Positions 42,508 through 51,849 are shown, numbered from the stretch's first letter. The stretch is DNA of 64,000 nt from Microbacterium testaceum (GCF_020781835.1 NZ_JAJGNJ010000001.1:310001-374000), one strand, 5' to 3'. Numbers and translations: made by a program. Notes: generated by a model from the letters alone, not told the origin.

Positions 42508-43836
42508 GTGACCATCCCCGTACCGGCGACGCTGAACCGCGCGATCGTGCGGCTGGCCGTGCCGGCGCTGGGCGCCCTCATCGCCGAGCCGCTGTTCCTC
42601 ATCGTCGACGGCGCCATGGTCGGTCACCTCGGCGTCGCGCCGCTGGCGGGGCTCGGCATCGCCGGCGCGGTGCTGCACACCGTCGTGGGGCTCATGGTCT
42701 TCCTCGCCTACGCCACCACCCCCGCCGTCGCCCGCCGGTACGGCGCGGGAGAACCGGGCCGCGCCGTGTCGGTGGGAATCGACGGGATGTGGTTCGCGCT
42801 CACGATCGGTGCGGTGCTCGCCCTGGTCGGCGTCCTGGCCACCCCCGCGCTGGTCGACGTGTTCGGAGCCGCCTCCGACGTCGCCGAGAACGCCCGGGTG
42901 TACCTGTCGATCTCGATGTGGGGACTCCCGGCGATGCTCGTGGTCTTCGCCGCCACGGGACTGCTGCGCGGCATGCAGGACACGGTGACGCCCCTGTGGA
43001 TCGCCGGGCTCGGCTTCGGCGTCAACGCGCTGCTCAACGCCCTGTTCATCTACGGCTTCGGCTGGGGCATCGCCGGTTCGGCGGTGGGCACGGTCGTCGC
43101 GCAGTGGGGAATGGTGGGCGCGTACGTGGTCATCGCCACGCGCCTCGCCCGGCAGCACGCGGCCTCGCTGCGTCCCGAGGTCGGCGGCCTGCGCGGCACC
43201 GCCCGCTCGGGTGGCTGGCTGTTCCTGCGCACCGTGAGCCTTCGGGCGGCGTTCCTCGCGACGGTGGCGGTGGCCACGGGGCTCGGGTCGGCCGAACTCG
43301 CCGGATGGCAGATCGCCTTCACGATCTTCTCGACCGCCGCTTTCGCCCTCGACGCCCTGGCGATCGCGGCCCAGGCCCTCGTCGGCAAGTCGCTCGGCGC
43401 GGGCGACATCGCCGGCGCACGGCACGTCCTCTCCCGCACGGTGGCGTGGGGGCTGTGGTTCGGCGTCGCCGTCGGAGCGCTGGTGGCCGCGGCATCCGGG
43501 GTCCTCGGGCTCGTCTTCACCGGCGATCCCGCGATCGCGGCCCTGATCCAGCCGGCGCTCCTCGTGCTCGCCGTCGCCCAGCCCCTGGCCTCGTTCGTGT
43601 TCGTCCTCGACGGGGTGCTCATCGGCGCCGGCGACGCCCGCTACCTCGCGATCGCGGGCCTGCTAAACCTGGTGCCGTACATCCCGGCGCTCGTTCTGGT
43701 CGCGCTGTTCGCGGGCGGCGGGCCGGTGGGCCTGGCGTGGCTCGCCGCGGCCTTCTTCGGGGTCTACATGCTGGCGCGGGCCGCGACCCTGGGCCTACGC
43801 GTCCGCGGTCGCGCCTGGATGACGGCGGGTTCCTGA
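42508..43836 (+). CDS. MATE-family efflux transporter (DinF-type)
   Basis: A 442-residue protein with about twelve helices and the MATE pattern ALGALIAEPLFLIVDGAMVG in helix 1 and the VGKSLGAGDIAGAR loop in the second half. The DinF subgroup exports cationic drugs or organic compounds in exchange for protons or sodium. GTG 42508 is six bases after TAGGCT (42496-42501), fitting leaderless expression. Divergent from the M13 peptidase. Confidence 0.88.
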   Translation: MTIPVPATLNRAIVRLAVPALGALIAEPLFLIVDGAMVGHLGVAPLAGLGIAGAVLHTVVGLMVFLAYATTPAVARRYGAGEPGRAVSVGIDGMWFALTIGAVLALVGVLATPALVDVFGAASDVAENARVYLSISMWGLPAMLVVFAATGLLRGMQDTVTPLWIAGLGFGVNALLNALFIYGFGWGIAGSAVGTVVAQWGMVGAYVVIATRLARQHAASLRPEVGGLRGTARSGGWLFLRTVSLRAAFLATVAVATGLGSAELAGWQIAFTIFSTAAFALDALAIAAQALVGKSLGAGDIAGARHVLSRTVAWGLWFGVAVGALVAAASGVLGLVFTGDPAIAALIQPALLVLAVAQPLASFVFVLDGVLIGAGDARYLAIAGLLNLVPYIPALVLVALFAGGGPVGLAWLAAAFFGVYMLARAATLGLRVRGRAWMTAGS

Positions 43837-43887
43837 ACGCACTTCGATGTCCACGCGACTCCCAGGAGGCGCGCGTACGGTGCGGGC

Positions 43888-44430
43888 ATGAGGTCGACAC
43901 CCCCGGCCCTGGTGGCCCTTCCCGCCCTGCTCCTCCCCGCGCTGCTCCTGCTCGCGGGATGCACCTCGACCGATACGGCGGCACCGACCTCCTCCTCCCC
44001 CTCGTCCACGGCGGAGACTCCCTCGCTCTCGCCCTCGGCTCCCTCGCCGGGCGCGACCCTGCCCGACGATGCGACGGGGCTCGAGCAGTGGGCGGCGGCC
44101 GCGCTGCCCGAGAACGGGCTGGGCGGCAGCACCGCGGTCGCACGCGGAACCGGCAGCGTCGGACCCGCCGGCGCCAGCGTCGACCTCGACCCGGTCGGCG
44201 GGTCGTGGGATGTCGTCGTCGCGTGCGAGAGCACCACCGGGGCGCCCCTCACCGTCGAGATCGACGGCGCCGCGGGAACCACGGCCGACGTCGCCTGCGG
44301 GACGCCCGGCGAGACCGGCGCCGCTCCCACGACGATCCGGTGGGATGCCACGGCGGCAGGCACACTGCGCGTGGACTCGACGACCGAGGCGGTGTTCGCC
44401 TACGAGGTGCATCCGCGCGCAGGAGGGTGA
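43888..44430 (+). CDS. Secreted lipoprotein of unknown function
   Basis: A 180-residue protein with a lipoprotein signal peptide ending in the lipobox LLAGC (Cys at ~residue 25), then a Ser/Thr/Pro-rich linker and an Ala/Gly-rich beta-like domain (SWDVVVACESTTGAPLTVEI) with two Cys that could form a disulphide. No family was recognised. TACGGT (43876-43881) is six bases before the ATG. Confidence 0.75.
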   Translation: MRSTPPALVALPALLLPALLLLAGCTSTDTAAPTSSSPSSTAETPSLSPSAPSPGATLPDDATGLEQWAAAALPENGLGGSTAVARGTGSVGPAGASVDLDPVGGSWDVVVACESTTGAPLTVEIDGAAGTTADVACGTPGETGAAPTTIRWDATAAGTLRVDSTTEAVFAYEVHPRAGG

Positions 44431-44480
44431 GTTCGCGCAAAGTTCACACGCTTGACACTCGACATCTCTATCCTGGTCGG

Positions 44481-44765
44481 ATGCGGGGGCATGTGGCGGC
44501 AACGCTGATCGTGACCGTCGCGCTGATCCTGGCCATGGCCATCTTCTGCGCGGGCGGTTTCTACTTCGTGGAGTACCAGGAATGGGATGCCGCGTCCGCG
44601 GCATTCGTGTACCGGAGCCGACCGTTCTCGGTGGTGGTGCTCGGTGCGTCGGTCGTCGTCAGCGCCGTCGTGCTCTTCGGCGCGGCCCTGATGCTCCTGC
44701 GGACCGGTCGCGTCCACGGCTCGCCCGCGGTCGATGAGTGCCCCGCACGCACAGACGTGCACTGA
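44481..44765 (+). CDS. Small two-helix membrane protein
   Basis: A 94-residue protein with two hydrophobic segments (residues ~6-28, ATLIVTVALILAMAIFCAGG, and ~50-72, VVVLGASVVVSAVVLFGAAL). Function unknown. TATCCT (44469-44474) six bases before the ATG gives a leaderless promoter; a TTGACA lies close upstream but with an 11-base gap, too short for a usual -35. Confidence 0.65.
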   Translation: MRGHVAATLIVTVALILAMAIFCAGGFYFVEYQEWDAASAAFVYRSRPFSVVVLGASVVVSAVVLFGAALMLLRTGRVHGSPAVDECPARTDVH

Positions 44766-44775
44766 TCACGGTGGC

Positions 44776-45498
44776 TCACGCCCAGCGGCGGCACCACTCG
44801 TACATGACGACCGCCGCGGCCGAGGCCGCGTTGATCGACCGCGTCGACCCATACTGGGTGATCTCGATGACGCCCTCGGCCGCGGCGAGCGCTTCGGGGG
44901 AGAGCCCGGGCCCCTCCTGACCGAAGAGCAGGACGCAGGACTCGGGTAGGTCGGCACGGTCGACCGGCACGGACCCCGCGACGTTGTCGATCGCGAGAAC
45001 GGGGAGACCCTGCCCGCGTGCCCACGCCGCGAACGCGGTCACGTCGTCGTGGTGTCGCACGTGCTGATACCGGTCGGTGACCATCGCCCCGCGGCGGTTC
45101 CAGCGGCGCTTGCCGATGATGTGCACCTCCGCCGCGAGGAACGCATTGGCGCTGCGGACGATCGAACCGATGTTGAGGTCGTGCTGCCAGTTCTCGATGG
45201 CGACGTGGAAGGGGTGCCGCCGCGCATCGAGGTCCGCGACGATCGCCTCCATCGTCCAGTAGCGGTACGCGTCGACGACGTTGCGCCGGTCTCCCTCGGC
45301 CAGCAGTTCGCGGTCGTAGCGCGGATCGTCGGGCCACGCGTCGGGTCCCCCGGGCCACGGGCCGACGCCGTGCAGGGGTGTGGGCTCCGTCTTCTCCGGC
45401 CCACCGTCCGCCGCGGCACTCTCGCGCCGCACGGGTTCTGCGACGTCGCCGGCCGGGGTCGCTCCCGAGGGTGCGGAGGTCGCGTCGCCGGGGTTCAC
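44776..45498 (-). CDS. TrmH/SpoU-family RNA methyltransferase
   Basis: A 240-residue protein with the three SPOUT motifs: NIGSIVRSANAF, LLFGQEGPGLSPE and TQYGSTRSINAASAAAVVMY. It would 2'-O-methylate tRNA or rRNA using SAM, with a trefoil knot active site. The N-terminal ~70 residues are a Pro/Ala/Gly-rich disordered extension. GTG 45498 is six bases after TAGCCT on the minus strand. The target RNA cannot be told. Confidence 0.88.
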   Translation of the reverse strand: MNPGDATSAPSGATPAGDVAEPVRRESAAADGGPEKTEPTPLHGVGPWPGGPDAWPDDPRYDRELLAEGDRRNVVDAYRYWTMEAIVADLDARRHPFHVAIENWQHDLNIGSIVRSANAFLAAEVHIIGKRRWNRRGAMVTDRYQHVRHHDDVTAFAAWARGQGLPVLAIDNVAGSVPVDRADLPESCVLLFGQEGPGLSPEALAAAEGVIEITQYGSTRSINAASAAAVVMYEWCRRWA

Positions 45499-45600
45499 GG
45501 GTCCAGGCTATCCGGCGCCGCACGGCGCGCCGCGGCGCCCGGACCGGGAGGGCTGCGCACGGGGCGCGGGGGCAAGTCGTCGACATCGCCCTGCTCCGCT

Positions 45601-45643
45601 TTTCGGTAACCCGAAATATCGCTAGGATTTCGGCATGCCGAAA
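45601..45643. promoter_or_regulatory. Pair of MntR-type operators over the mntH promoter
   Basis: TTTCGGTAACCCGAAA (45601-45616) and TTTCGGCATGCCGAAA (45628-45643) are perfect 6-4-6 inverted repeats of the same arms, 27 bp apart. The TAGGAT -10 box (45623-45628) lies between them and the second covers the ATG. A DtxR/MntR-type gene follows mntH, so these are likely its binding sites. Confidence 0.75.
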
Positions 45644-46912
45644 ACGATGGATGCCACGATCCCCCGGCGCGGCACGGGGCGGGCGATGTGGCTGCTGGGG
45701 CCCGCGCTGGTCGCGGGTGTGGCCTACCTCGACCCGGGGAACGTCGCCAGCAACATGACGGCCGGCGCCGTGTTCGGCTACCTGCTCGTATGGGTGGTCG
45801 TGCTCGGCAACGTCATGGCATGGCTCATCCAGTACCTCTCGGCCAAGCTCGGGATCGTGACGGGCGAGAGCCTGCCGCAGGTGCTCGGCAGGCGCATCCG
45901 CCGCCCGTGGGCGCGGCGAGCGTACTGGCTGCAGGCCGAACTGGTGGCGATGGCCACCGATGTCGCCGAGGTCATCGGCGGCGCGGTCGCGTTGAACCTG
46001 CTGTTCGGCATCCCGCTGCTGTGGGGCGGAGCGATCACGGGCGTCGTCTCGATCGGCCTGCTCGTGGTGCAGTCGCGGCGCGGCGCACGCGCCTTCGAGA
46101 CGGTGGTCATCGGTCTGCTGCTCATCATCGCCGTCGGCTTCACCGCGGGGCTCTTCTTCGCACCACCCGACCCGGCCGGCGTGGTCGCGGGCCTGGTCCC
46201 CCGGTTCGACGGGGCGACGTCGGTGCTGCTGGCCGCCTCGATCCTCGGCGCGACGATCATGCCGCACGCGATCTACGCCCACTCGGCGCTCAGCCGCGAC
46301 CGTTTCGCTCCCCCGCGACCCAGCCGGCCCGCCGATCTCGAGGCCGCCCGTGGGCTGTCGACGCCCCGACTGCTGCGCGCGACGCGATGGGATGTGACGA
46401 TCGCCCTCGCGATCGCCGGCACCGTCAACCTCGCCATCCTCCTGCTGGCCGCGGCGAACCTCGCGGGCGTGAGCGGAACCGACAGTCTCGAGGGGGCGTA
46501 CGCGGCGCTGCGCGACGGACTCGGTCCCGTCGTGGCGACACTGTTCGCGGTGGGACTGCTCGCCAGCGGCTTGGCCTCGACGTCTGTGGGCGCCTACGCG
46601 GGCGCCGAGATCATGCACGGGCTGCTGCACATCCGCGTGCCGTTGCTCGTGCGCCGGCTCGTCACCCTGATCCCGGCTCTCCTGATCCTCGGGGCCGGCA
46701 TCGACCCCACCCTCGCCCTGGTACTCAGCCAGGTGGTGCTGTCGTTCGGCATCCCGTTCGCCCTCATCCCCCTCGTCGCCCTCACCGCACGGCGCGACGT
46801 GCTCGGCGCGTACCGCAATCGCGTGCTCACGACGGTCGCGGGGGTGGCGGCGTCGGTCTTCCTCGTCGCGCTCAACACCGTGCTCCTGTGGCTGGTGTTC
46901 ACCGGCGGTTAG
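45635..46912 (+). CDS. mntH: Nramp-family divalent metal transporter
   Basis: A 425-residue Nramp protein that imports Mn2+ (or Fe2+) with protons. The metal-binding motif DPGNVASN is in helix 1 and MPHAIYAHS in helix 6, both intact. About eleven helices are predicted. ATG 45635 lies six bases after TAGGAT, so the transcript is probably leaderless, and the start codon sits within a candidate MntR palindrome. Its stop codon overlaps the promoter of the regulator gene downstream. Confidence 0.95.
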   Translation: MPKTMDATIPRRGTGRAMWLLGPALVAGVAYLDPGNVASNMTAGAVFGYLLVWVVVLGNVMAWLIQYLSAKLGIVTGESLPQVLGRRIRRPWARRAYWLQAELVAMATDVAEVIGGAVALNLLFGIPLLWGGAITGVVSIGLLVVQSRRGARAFETVVIGLLLIIAVGFTAGLFFAPPDPAGVVAGLVPRFDGATSVLLAASILGATIMPHAIYAHSALSRDRFAPPRPSRPADLEAARGLSTPRLLRATRWDVTIALAIAGTVNLAILLLAAANLAGVSGTDSLEGAYAALRDGLGPVVATLFAVGLLASGLASTSVGAYAGAEIMHGLLHIRVPLLVRRLVTLIPALLILGAGIDPTLALVLSQVVLSFGIPFALIPLVALTARRDVLGAYRNRVLTTVAGVAASVFLVALNTVLLWLVFTGG

Positions 46913-46921
46913 GCTGATCGC

Positions 46922-47557
46922 GTGGAATCGCCCGTGGCCGACGACTATCTCAAGGCCATCTACCACCACACCGAGTGGCAGGACGACCCCATCACGCCCT
47001 CGCAGTTGGCCGGTGTGCTCGGCCTCGCCCCCTCGAGTGTGACCGAGATGGTGAAGAAGCTCGCCGCGCAAGGTCTGGTGAGCCATCGCCCCTACGGCCC
47101 TGTGTCTCTCACGCCGGCCGGTGAGCGGCGCGCGGCGTCGGTCATCCGCCGCCACCGTCTGATCGAGACCTGGCTGGTGCGCGAGTTCCGCTACTCGTGG
47201 GACGAGGTCCACGACGAGGCAGAGGTGCTCGAGCACTCGCTCAGCGACCGGCTTCTCGAGGGCATCGACGAACGGCTCGGACGCCCGCGGTTCGATCCGC
47301 ACGGCGATGCGATCCCGGATGCCACCGGCGCGGTGCACCGCGAACCCTTCGTGCTCCTCCAGGACGCGGCATCGGGTCACTCCGGCCGCGTGCTGCGGGT
47401 CAGCGACCGCGACCCCGCGCTGCTGCGCGCCCTGGTCGACCGGCGCATCGATGTCGGCCACGAGCTCGAGGTGGTCTCGCGCGACGTGGTGCGCGCAGAC
47501 GGTGTCGAGGTGACGCTGCCCGAGGGCGCCGGCGGCTCGGTCTGGCTCACCCGCTGA
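46922..47557 (+). CDS. mntR: DtxR-family metal-dependent regulator, MntR-like
   Basis: A 211-residue regulator with an N-terminal winged helix (PSQLAGVLGLAPSSVTEMVK), a dimerisation and metal-binding domain (residues ~70-140, rich in His/Glu: DEVHDEAEVLEHSLSD), and a C-terminal SH3-like region. It most likely represses mntH when manganese is ample. GTG 46922 lies six bases after TAGGCT (46910-46915), which overlaps the mntH stop TAG, so it has its own leaderless promoter inside the end of mntH. Confidence 0.9.
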   Translation: MESPVADDYLKAIYHHTEWQDDPITPSQLAGVLGLAPSSVTEMVKKLAAQGLVSHRPYGPVSLTPAGERRAASVIRRHRLIETWLVREFRYSWDEVHDEAEVLEHSLSDRLLEGIDERLGRPRFDPHGDAIPDATGAVHREPFVLLQDAASGHSGRVLRVSDRDPALLRALVDRRIDVGHELEVVSRDVVRADGVEVTLPEGAGGSVWLTR

Positions 47558-47566
47558 GCTCACCGG

Positions 47567-47587
47567 CAGGGCGTGTCCACCGCCCTG
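47567..47587. terminator. Hairpin between convergent mntR and the P-type ATPase
   Basis: CAGGGCG pairs with CGCCCTG across a seven-base loop in the 48-bp convergent gap. Short stem, no T run; a bidirectional terminator is plausible. Confidence 0.4.
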
Positions 47588-47605
47588 AGGTGCGAGCCCG
47601 CCGAT

Positions 47606-50500
47606 TCAGATCATCGGAGAAGGGTCCGCCGCCGAGACGCCGGGGCGGAAGTAGTGTCGCGCGGTCGGCGGGATCCAGACGGCTGCGACCACGGCGACCG
47701 CCGCGAGCAGCGCGACGGCGATCGTCGGGTCGAGCTCGGTGAGCGCCAACGCGAACGCCTGCAGGATCACGAGCACCGTGAGGTAGACGGTCAGCAGGGT
47801 CCGAGCCAGCCGGCTGCCGCGGGCGAGCGACGAACCGCCGGCGACAGTGAGCAGGCCCAGCAGGATCGTCGCCGCACCCACGAGCGATACGGGGAGGATG
47901 TCTTCGGCATCCATGTCGTAACGGGCGAGGAGCACGAGCACACCGAGGGCGGTGTTCGCGAGCCCGCCGAGGTACACGAGAACCACCGCGACGGTGACCA
48001 GGAGCGGTCGTCTGAGCGCGACGACGTTCGTCGCGGCCGCCTCGCCCGCGGCGGATCCCGGGAGCCCGTGGCGCGGTGACCGGGCGGACTCGCGCAGCAT
48101 CCGCCGCACGAAGCGACGGTGGGCGAACCGCACGATCTCGATCGCGCCCACGGCGGCGATCACGACCCCGGTCACGAGCCACGCGCCGTCCTCCCCGGGG
48201 TCCTGCAGCTGGAAGAACTGCCCCAGCGCCGGGATCGTGAAGATCGCCGTGAGGGCGATGAACATTGCCCCGATCACGAGCACCTTCACGCGGGTGACCG
48301 GGCGGGAGAGCACCGTCAGCACCCAGATCGCCACGATCGCGAGGATGACCGTCGCTCCCGTCCGGAGCTGTTCCACACCGAGCCCCAGCGACATCGCCGC
48401 CCGCGTGTACAGGGTCAACGCCACGGCGATCACCAGCCCCGCCGGGATGGCGAAGCTCAACGAGCGCCGCAGGAAGCCCGGCACGTAGCGTTGGGCGTTC
48501 GGCAGCAGCGCGAGGAAGAACGCCGGGATGCCGATGGTGAGGCCGTCGGTGATCGACAACTGCCGCGGCAGGAACGGGAACTCCATGACGAGTGCGCCGA
48601 ACAGCACGGCGAGCCCCGTCGCGTAGGCCGTCTTGGTGAGGAACAGCATCGAGACGCGCTCGATGTTCGCGATGACCTGACGCCCCTCGGCGACGACCGA
48701 GGGAAGGTGCGAGAAGCGCCCGTCCAGCAGCACGAGCCGCGCGACGGCCTTCGTGGCGGCGGCACCGGAGTTCATCGCGATCCCGATGTCGGCGGTCTTG
48801 ATGGCCAGCGCGTCGTTCACGCCGTCGCCGGTCATCGCCACGACGTGCCCGCGGGCCTGAAGGGCCGTCACCATGCGCTTCTTCTGGTCGGGCGTGACCC
48901 GCCCGAACACCGTGTGCTCCTCGAGGATGCGGCCCAGTTCGCCGTCGTCGTCGGGAAGGCCGCGGGCGTCGTACCCCTCGTCGACGTCGAGCCCCACCTC
49001 GCGGGCGATCGCCGCGACGGTGCGGGGGTTGTCGCCCGAGATGACGCGCACGGCGACGCCCTGCTCACGGAAGTACGCCAGGGCCTCCGGCGCGTCCGGA
49101 CGCACCGCCTCGACGAACGTGAGCACCGCCACGGCGACGGCACCGGCAGGAAGACGCTCGGCCGCGACGTCGGCGGCATCCAGCGGGTCGGCCGTATGGG
49201 CAAGAACGAGGGTGCGGCGTCCCGACGATGCCAGGCGGGTCACGGCCTCACCGAGCTCCGTCGCCGGGTCCGCCGCGGTGTCGCCGAAGACCATCTCGGG
49301 CGCGCCGAGCACCCACGTCCCCGCGGCGCCACCCGCGAACGACACCGCACTCCACTTGCGCGCGGAGGAGAACGGGATGCGCTCGGCGACGCCGAGTGGC
49401 GTGGTGACCGGGAACGGGTCACGGAGGCACTGCGCGGTCGCGTTGGCGTCGTCGGCCGCACCGTACCAGGCCAGCGCATCCCGCCAGCCGTCGATCGGCT
49501 GCAGCTCGAGCGCGGCGTCGAAACGGATCTCACCGGCCGTCAACGTCCCGGTCTTGTCGAGGCAGATGACGTCGACCCGTGCGAGCCCCTCGACGGCGGG
49601 CAACTCGTTGACCAGGACCCTCTTGCTCGCCAGCCGCGCTGCGCCGACCGCGAAGGCGATCGAGGTCATCAGTACCAGGCCCAGCGGGATCATCGCCGTC
49701 AGAGCGGCGATGGTGTTGACCACCGCCTGAGACCACGTGCCCTGCTGCCAGGCCCGCACCCATCCGCCCGCGACCATCATCTGCGCGTTGAGCACGAGCA
49801 GGCCGATGGGGCCGATGCCCCACCCGACCCACTTCAGGACGCGGTCGATCGAGGTGCGCAGTTCGCTGGAGACGAGCTGGAATCGCTTCGCCTCACTCGC
49901 GAACGTGTTCGCGTACGACTCGGCCCCGACGCGCGCGGCGCGGGCCGTCCCCTCACCCGCGACGACGATCGACCCCGACAGCGCTTCGTCACCGGGCCGC
50001 TTGTCCACGGCATCCGACTCGCCCGTCAACATCGACTCGTCGATCTGCAGCGCCCGCGACGAGGCCACGACCGCGTCGGCGGGGACCTGATCCCCCGCGC
50101 GCAGCACGAGCAGATCGTCGCGGACCACCTCTGCGGGGGCGATCTCGACGTCGACGCCGTCGCGGCGCACGCGCGCACGCGGAGCGTTCAGCAGCGCGAG
50201 GCGATCGAGAGCGGCCTTGGCACGGAACTCCTGCACGCACCCGATGACGGCGTTGGAAAGGGCCGCGACACCGAACAGCGCATCCTGCCACCGACCGAGC
50301 AGAAGCAGAACGAGGAAGCAGGCACCCACGATCCCGTTGAACAGTGTGAAGACGTTCGCCCGCACGATGTTCCACGCCGATCGGCTGCTGTCTGCGACGA
50401 AGGCATTGGCCTGCCCCGCGGCGACCCGCTCGGCGACGGCGGAGGCCGAGAGCCCGCGCACATCGCCGACGTCGGTGCCCTCGACGGTCGTCTGGTCCAT
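47606..50500 (-). CDS. Cation-transporting P-type ATPase with extra C-terminal membrane domain
   Basis: A 964-residue P-type ATPase. The actuator has LTGESDAVDK (near residue 158), the phosphorylation site is CLDKTGTLT (Asp near 313), and the hinge has MTGDGVNDALAIK. It resembles the HAD-IC cation pumps of actinobacteria (CtpE-like, proposed for calcium). The core would end near residue 795; a further ~165 residues add about four hydrophobic segments (LLVTVAVVLVYLGGLANTAL and following), unusual for the family. TACAGT lies six bases before ATG 50500 on the minus strand (leaderless). The ion is not assignable with certainty. Confidence 0.85.
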   Translation of the reverse strand: MDQTTVEGTDVGDVRGLSASAVAERVAAGQANAFVADSSRSAWNIVRANVFTLFNGIVGACFLVLLLLGRWQDALFGVAALSNAVIGCVQEFRAKAALDRLALLNAPRARVRRDGVDVEIAPAEVVRDDLLVLRAGDQVPADAVVASSRALQIDESMLTGESDAVDKRPGDEALSGSIVVAGEGTARAARVGAESYANTFASEAKRFQLVSSELRTSIDRVLKWVGWGIGPIGLLVLNAQMMVAGGWVRAWQQGTWSQAVVNTIAALTAMIPLGLVLMTSIAFAVGAARLASKRVLVNELPAVEGLARVDVICLDKTGTLTAGEIRFDAALELQPIDGWRDALAWYGAADDANATAQCLRDPFPVTTPLGVAERIPFSSARKWSAVSFAGGAAGTWVLGAPEMVFGDTAADPATELGEAVTRLASSGRRTLVLAHTADPLDAADVAAERLPAGAVAVAVLTFVEAVRPDAPEALAYFREQGVAVRVISGDNPRTVAAIAREVGLDVDEGYDARGLPDDDGELGRILEEHTVFGRVTPDQKKRMVTALQARGHVVAMTGDGVNDALAIKTADIGIAMNSGAAATKAVARLVLLDGRFSHLPSVVAEGRQVIANIERVSMLFLTKTAYATGLAVLFGALVMEFPFLPRQLSITDGLTIGIPAFFLALLPNAQRYVPGFLRRSLSFAIPAGLVIAVALTLYTRAAMSLGLGVEQLRTGATVILAIVAIWVLTVLSRPVTRVKVLVIGAMFIALTAIFTIPALGQFFQLQDPGEDGAWLVTGVVIAAVGAIEIVRFAHRRFVRRMLRESARSPRHGLPGSAAGEAAATNVVALRRPLLVTVAVVLVYLGGLANTALGVLVLLARYDMDAEDILPVSLVGAATILLGLLTVAGGSSLARGSRLARTLLTVYLTVLVILQAFALALTELDPTIAVALLAAVAVVAAVWIPPTARHYFRPGVSAADPSPMI

Positions 50501-50541
50501 GCGATCACTGTAGGGGCAGACCCCGACGTCGCAGGATCGCT

Positions 50542-51489
50542 TCAGGAGGCCGTGCGCCGCACCCTCTCGAACGGCCATCGGACGTGCGTCGCCGTCTCGC
50601 ATGCACGCCAGAGATCGGCCCCCAGAGCCCCGTCGCGCGTACGCCGGGCCGGAGTGGCGGACCGGGGCGCACCGCGGGCCACGAGCGCGGGGCCGTACAT
50701 CGATCCTCCCTCGGCGTGAGGATCGACCAGCGCCCGGACGAGCGCCCACGCCCCCTCGTCCTTGGACTGCGTGAAGGGGGCCTGCAGGTTGTCCACGAAG
50801 CGCGTGAGACGCGACGGCTCGTTCACTCCGCGGATGCCGCGCGTGCGGCCGCTCGTCGAGTACCCGGGATGCGCGACGAGGCTCTCCACCGGCACGCTGT
50901 GGGCGCGCAGCCGGCGGTCCGCCTCCAGTGCGAGCGCCGTGGTGGCGGCCTTGGACTGGACATAGGCCCGCCAGGGCGTGTAGCCCTCCATCAGTTCGGG
51001 GTCGGTGGGCACGTGCTTCCAGATGGACGTCGACATGCTCCCCACCCACACCATGCGCCCGCGCGCGGTGGCGAGGGGCGTGAGCAGCTCCCCCGCCAGA
51101 GCGAAGTGCCCGAGCACATTCGTCGCGAACACGCGCTCGTGACCGCCGGCCAGCTCGCGCGTCTTCGGTGGGTGCACGATGCCGGCGTTCATCAGCAGTC
51201 CGTCCAGCCGCCCGCGGGCGCGGACCGTCGCCGCAGCCGCGCGCACCGACCCGAGGTTGCTCGTGTCGAGCAGGAGCGTCTCGATCGAGGCATCCGGATG
51301 TGTCCGACGCACCGCCTCTTTCGCCCGCACGAGTCGGTTCGGATTGCGTCCCGTCAACACCACGTGCGCGCCCGCACCGGCGAGCTGTTCGCACGAGAAG
51401 TAGCCGAGACCGCGGGTGGCCCCGGTGACGAGGTACGCGCGGCCCGAGAGGTCGGGGAGGTTCCGGGGGTCCCACTCGTCGCGCGCCAC
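50542..51489 (-). CDS. SDR-family NAD(P)-dependent oxidoreductase
   Basis: A 315-residue short-chain dehydrogenase with TGATRGLGYFS, the NAG motif in LLMNAGIVHPP, and Tyr-x-x-x-Lys in WRAYVQSKAATTAL. It resembles the retinol-dehydrogenase-like SDRs common in actinobacteria; substrate unknown. GTG 51489 is six bases after TAGGGT on the minus strand (leaderless). A 41-bp gap separates it from the ATPase gene on the same strand. Confidence 0.85.
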   Translation of the reverse strand: MARDEWDPRNLPDLSGRAYLVTGATRGLGYFSCEQLAGAGAHVVLTGRNPNRLVRAKEAVRRTHPDASIETLLLDTSNLGSVRAAAATVRARGRLDGLLMNAGIVHPPKTRELAGGHERVFATNVLGHFALAGELLTPLATARGRMVWVGSMSTSIWKHVPTDPELMEGYTPWRAYVQSKAATTALALEADRRLRAHSVPVESLVAHPGYSTSGRTRGIRGVNEPSRLTRFVDNLQAPFTQSKDEGAWALVRALVDPHAEGGSMYGPALVARGAPRSATPARRTRDGALGADLWRACETATHVRWPFERVRRTAS

Positions 51490-51678
51490 CCTACGACCCT
51501 AACGAGATCGCCGGAGCCCGTCACCGGTTCATGCCGGATGCGGAATACCGATCGTGTGAACTTTTTCGCTCGATCGCGTGACGAACCACGCGCTCGTCTC
51601 GTCTCAGAACCGAGCGCTCCTGCTCCGCCGGGCCGGCCGGGCCCGCGCGACGTCTCACGCAACGGGAAGGAACCGATC

Positions 51679-51849
51679 ATGGGTCTCGACGACAAGATCA
51701 AGAACGCCGCTGAGGGCATCGTGGGCAAGGCCAAGGAGGCCATCGGCAAGGCGACGGACAACGACAAGCTCGCCGCAGAGGGCAAAGCCGACCAGGCCAA
51801 GGCCGACGCGAAGAAGGCGGGCGAGAACGTCAAGGACGCCTTCAAGTAA
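51679..51849 (+). CDS. CsbD-family stress protein
   Basis: A 56-residue, Lys/Ala/Glu-rich protein that matches the CsbD family throughout (GLDDKIKNAAEGIVGKAKEA, then KLAAEGKADQAKADAKKAG). CsbD proteins are small, abundant general-stress proteins in Bacillus and others; molecular role unknown. GGAAGGAACC supplies the ribosome site. The upstream 189-bp gap contains nothing else that I recognise. Confidence 0.9.
   Translation: MGLDDKIKNAAEGIVGKAKEAIGKATDNDKLAAEGKADQAKADAKKAGENVKDAFK

Noticed and set aside
44452..44474. TTGACA followed by TATCCT as a sigma-70 style promoter
   Set aside because: The gap is only 11 bases, too short for a -35/-10 pair; TATCCT alone fits the leaderless pattern.
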